Below are positions 5,570 to 6,867 of a stretch of DNA of 6,867 nt, piece after piece. This stretch comes from Dehalococcoidia bacterium (GTDB lineage: Bacteria; Chloroflexota; Dehalococcoidia; Dehalococcoidales; CSSed11-197). The position numbers and the translations under genes are program-made. Position 1 is the stretch's first letter. The number at the start of each line of letters is the position of its first letter. The stretch covers positions 1 through 6,867 of the forward strand of contig PWTP01000166.1 of NCBI GenBank assembly GCA_003563865.1, given 5' to 3'. Under the pieces are notes generated by a model, which saw only the letters and a list, made by a program, of their open reading frames with translations, was not told the origin of the DNA and searched no databases.

Positions 5570-6867
5570 GATGTCACCTCTTTCCTTGGAGCTTCCATAA
5601 CTTCTGCCAGGCTTGCACCTGGGGGTACCATGGGATACACATTTTCTTCAGGTTCAACCACAAAATTCAGCAGGAAGCTGCCCGGATGATCCATAGCACG
5701 TTTAATGGATGGCTCAACATCTTCCTTTCGGGTTACATTAATTGCCGGAATACAATAAGCTTCAGCAATTTTTACAAAATCGGGGCAGCTCAAAGGTGTA
5801 GCCATATACCTCTTGCCATAGAATAGTTCCTGCCATTGCCTTACCATACCAAGAAAACCGTTGTTAATTATAGCAATCTTAATTGCTATTTTTTCCTGAA
5901 CAATTGTCGCAAGCTCCTGCATTGTCATTTGAAAACCACCGTCCCCGGCAACACACCAAACTGTTTCATCCGGGCGGCCAACTGCTGCACCCATAGCTGC
6001 AGGCAACTCGAAACCCATAGTGCCCAATCCGCCGGAAGTAACCAGTGTGTTGGGGCGGTCGAATGTGTAGTACTGTGCTGTCCACATCTGGTGTTGCCCC
6101 ACACCGGTAACAATAGTGGCATTGCCTGAAGTTGCTTCAAATATCTTGCGGATAACAAATTGCGGTAATATATTTTCACTATCGGCTATTACCAATGAAG
6201 GATGTTTTGCGTGTAACTCTTCTAATCTTTTAAGCCATTGTGAATTTTGCCTGGTTTCTACGAATTTATTCATGGCTTTGAGAACCGTCCGGGCATCACC
6301 CACAACCGGTACATCTACTTTAACATTCTTGCCGATCTCGGCTGGATCAATGTCTATGTGAATAACTTTTGCATTTGGCGCAAACCCGCTAACCCGGCTG
6401 GTAGCCCTATCATCAAAACGCATCCCGATAGCTATTATCAGATCAGCTTCATCAACTGCAAGATTGGCATGTGCCATACCATGCATGCCCAACCAGCCGT
6501 ATGACAGAATATGTGAACACGGGAAGGAGCTTATGCCTAGCAAAGTTGTAATAACCGGTATCTGGGCTTTTTCTGCCAGTTCCTTAAGTTCGTCATAAGC
6601 ACCTGAAATAATAATTCCCTGTCCGGCCAGAATAACCGGTTTTGAAGCTTCTCCGATAACTTTGGCAGCTTTTTTCAGTTGGGACGGATGCCCCTGTGTA
6701 GTTGGTTTATATCCCGGCAAATTCAGGCGCCCGGAATAATCGAACTCTGCTGTATCTACTTGAACATCTTTAGGCATATCAATCAGTACCGGGCCAGTCC
6801 TTCCGGTTCTGGCAATATAAAAAGCTTCTTTCACTGTTTGGGCAACACTACCTGAATCGGTAACCAT
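5545..6867 (-). CDS. ilvB: Acetolactate synthase catalytic (large) subunit, 5' end outside window (IlvB)
   Basis: This ThDP- and FAD-dependent enzyme joins two pyruvates to acetolactate, or pyruvate with 2-oxobutyrate to acetohydroxybutyrate. The 440 residues seen are the C-terminal four-fifths of a protein usually of 560-570 residues. The frame is open at the window edge, and its first ATG at 6865-6867 is only an internal Met. Missing are about 125 residues of the N-terminal pyrimidine-binding domain, including the catalytic Glu. Visible are the end of that domain (TGPVLIDMPKDVQ, 24-36), the central FAD-associated domain with GMRFDDR (148-154), and the C-terminal domain with VGQHQMW (256-262), TSGGLGTMG (277-285), the ThDP/Mg motif GDGG (309-312) through NN (335-336), and MVRQWQE (341-347), whose Trp345 is the usual herbicide-site tryptophan. 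The last 25 bases overlap the start of ilvN, which marks it as the biosynthetic, subunit-paired form. Confidence 0.97.
   Translation of the reverse strand: MVTDSGSVAQTVKEAFYIARTGRTGPVLIDMPKDVQVDTAEFDYSGRLNLPGYKPTTQGHPSQLKKAAKVIGEASKPVILAGQGIIISGAYDELKELAEKAQIPVITTLLGISSFPCSHILSYGWLGMHGMAHANLAVDEADLIIAIGMRFDDRATSRVSGFAPNAKVIHIDIDPAEIGKNVKVDVPVVGDARTVLKAMNKFVETRQNSQWLKRLEELHAKHPSLVIADSENILPQFVIRKIFEATSGNATIVTGVGQHQMWTAQYYTFDRPNTLVTSGGLGTMGFELPAAMGAAVGRPDETVWCVAGDGGFQMTMQELATIVQEKIAIKIAIINNGFLGMVRQWQELFYGKRYMATPLSCPDFVKIAEAYCIPAINVTRKEDVEPSIKRAMDHPGSFLLNFVVEPEENVYPMVPPGASLAEVMEAPRKEVTSWPHKSTP
5574..5581 (-). promoter_or_regulatory. Ribosome binding site of ilvN inside the ilvB 3' end
   Basis: The minus strand reads AGAGGTGA, then four bases, then the ilvN ATG. 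The site lies in the Lys-Glu-Val-Thr codons near the ilvB C-terminus. It fixes the ilvN start and means that ribosomes finishing ilvB pass over the ilvN start before they reach the ilvB stop. Confidence 0.75.

Noticed and set aside
5870..5894. Perfect 8-base inverted repeat (ATAGCAAT / ATTGCTAT, loop CTTA) followed by five T on the plus strand, like an antisense terminator.
   Set aside because: It lies inside the conserved ThDP region of ilvB and follows from the repeated residues KIAIKIAI. The stem is AT-rich and no plus-strand gene ends there.
6116..6504. Plus-strand open frames of 80-100 codons opposite ilvB.
   Set aside because: They are antisense to conserved ilvB motifs and have no family resemblance or start signal.
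6865..6867. ATG at the right edge as the true start of ilvB.
   Set aside because: The protein would lack about 125 N-terminal residues including the catalytic glutamate. The ATG falls at the end of the first domain, so the gene continues beyond the window.

Overview
The window is one dense, single-direction gene block. All seven genes lie on the minus strand, so transcription runs from the right edge to the left edge. Reading in that direction the order is ilvB (5' end cut off by the window), ilvN, ilvC, leuA, a small MgtC/SapB-type membrane protein gene, leuC, and a class I SAM-dependent methyltransferase gene. Gaps are mostly 3 to 63 bases, and ilvB and ilvN overlap by 25 bases. The one longer gap is 175 bases between ilvC and leuA, and it holds a GC-rich palindrome. 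There is no gene-free stretch above 300 bases, and I found no tRNA, rRNA, CRISPR array or transposase.

The five biosynthetic genes form the core of branched-chain amino acid synthesis. IlvB and IlvN make acetolactate or acetohydroxybutyrate. IlvC reduces and rearranges the product. LeuA takes the valine precursor 2-oxoisovalerate into the leucine branch. LeuC is the iron-sulfur large subunit of isopropylmalate isomerase. IlvD, LeuD and LeuB are needed to complete the pathway and are not in the window. LeuD usually sits directly after leuC, but here that place is taken by the methyltransferase gene.

The organism looks like an anaerobic, mid-GC bacterium with strong Shine-Dalgarno sites (AAAGGAG, GAGGAG). 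The gene order ilvB-ilvN-ilvC-leuA-leuC and the short, roughly 416-residue 'type 2' LeuC occur in Dehalococcoidia (Chloroflexota) and in some Clostridia. My best guess is a Dehalococcoidia-like Chloroflexota member, held with modest confidence because I cannot run a search. The tetranucleotide CCGG is conspicuously frequent.

Most of this is ordinary operon biology. The points worth a second look are: the NADPH-binding loop of IlvC, which carries changes expected for NADH use; the MgtC-like gene translationally coupled to leuA inside the operon; the methyltransferase gene in the leuD slot without a clear ribosome site; the palindrome between ilvC and leuA; and Asp in place of the usual valine-site Asn in IlvN. 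I see no clear sign of a new defence or mobile system.
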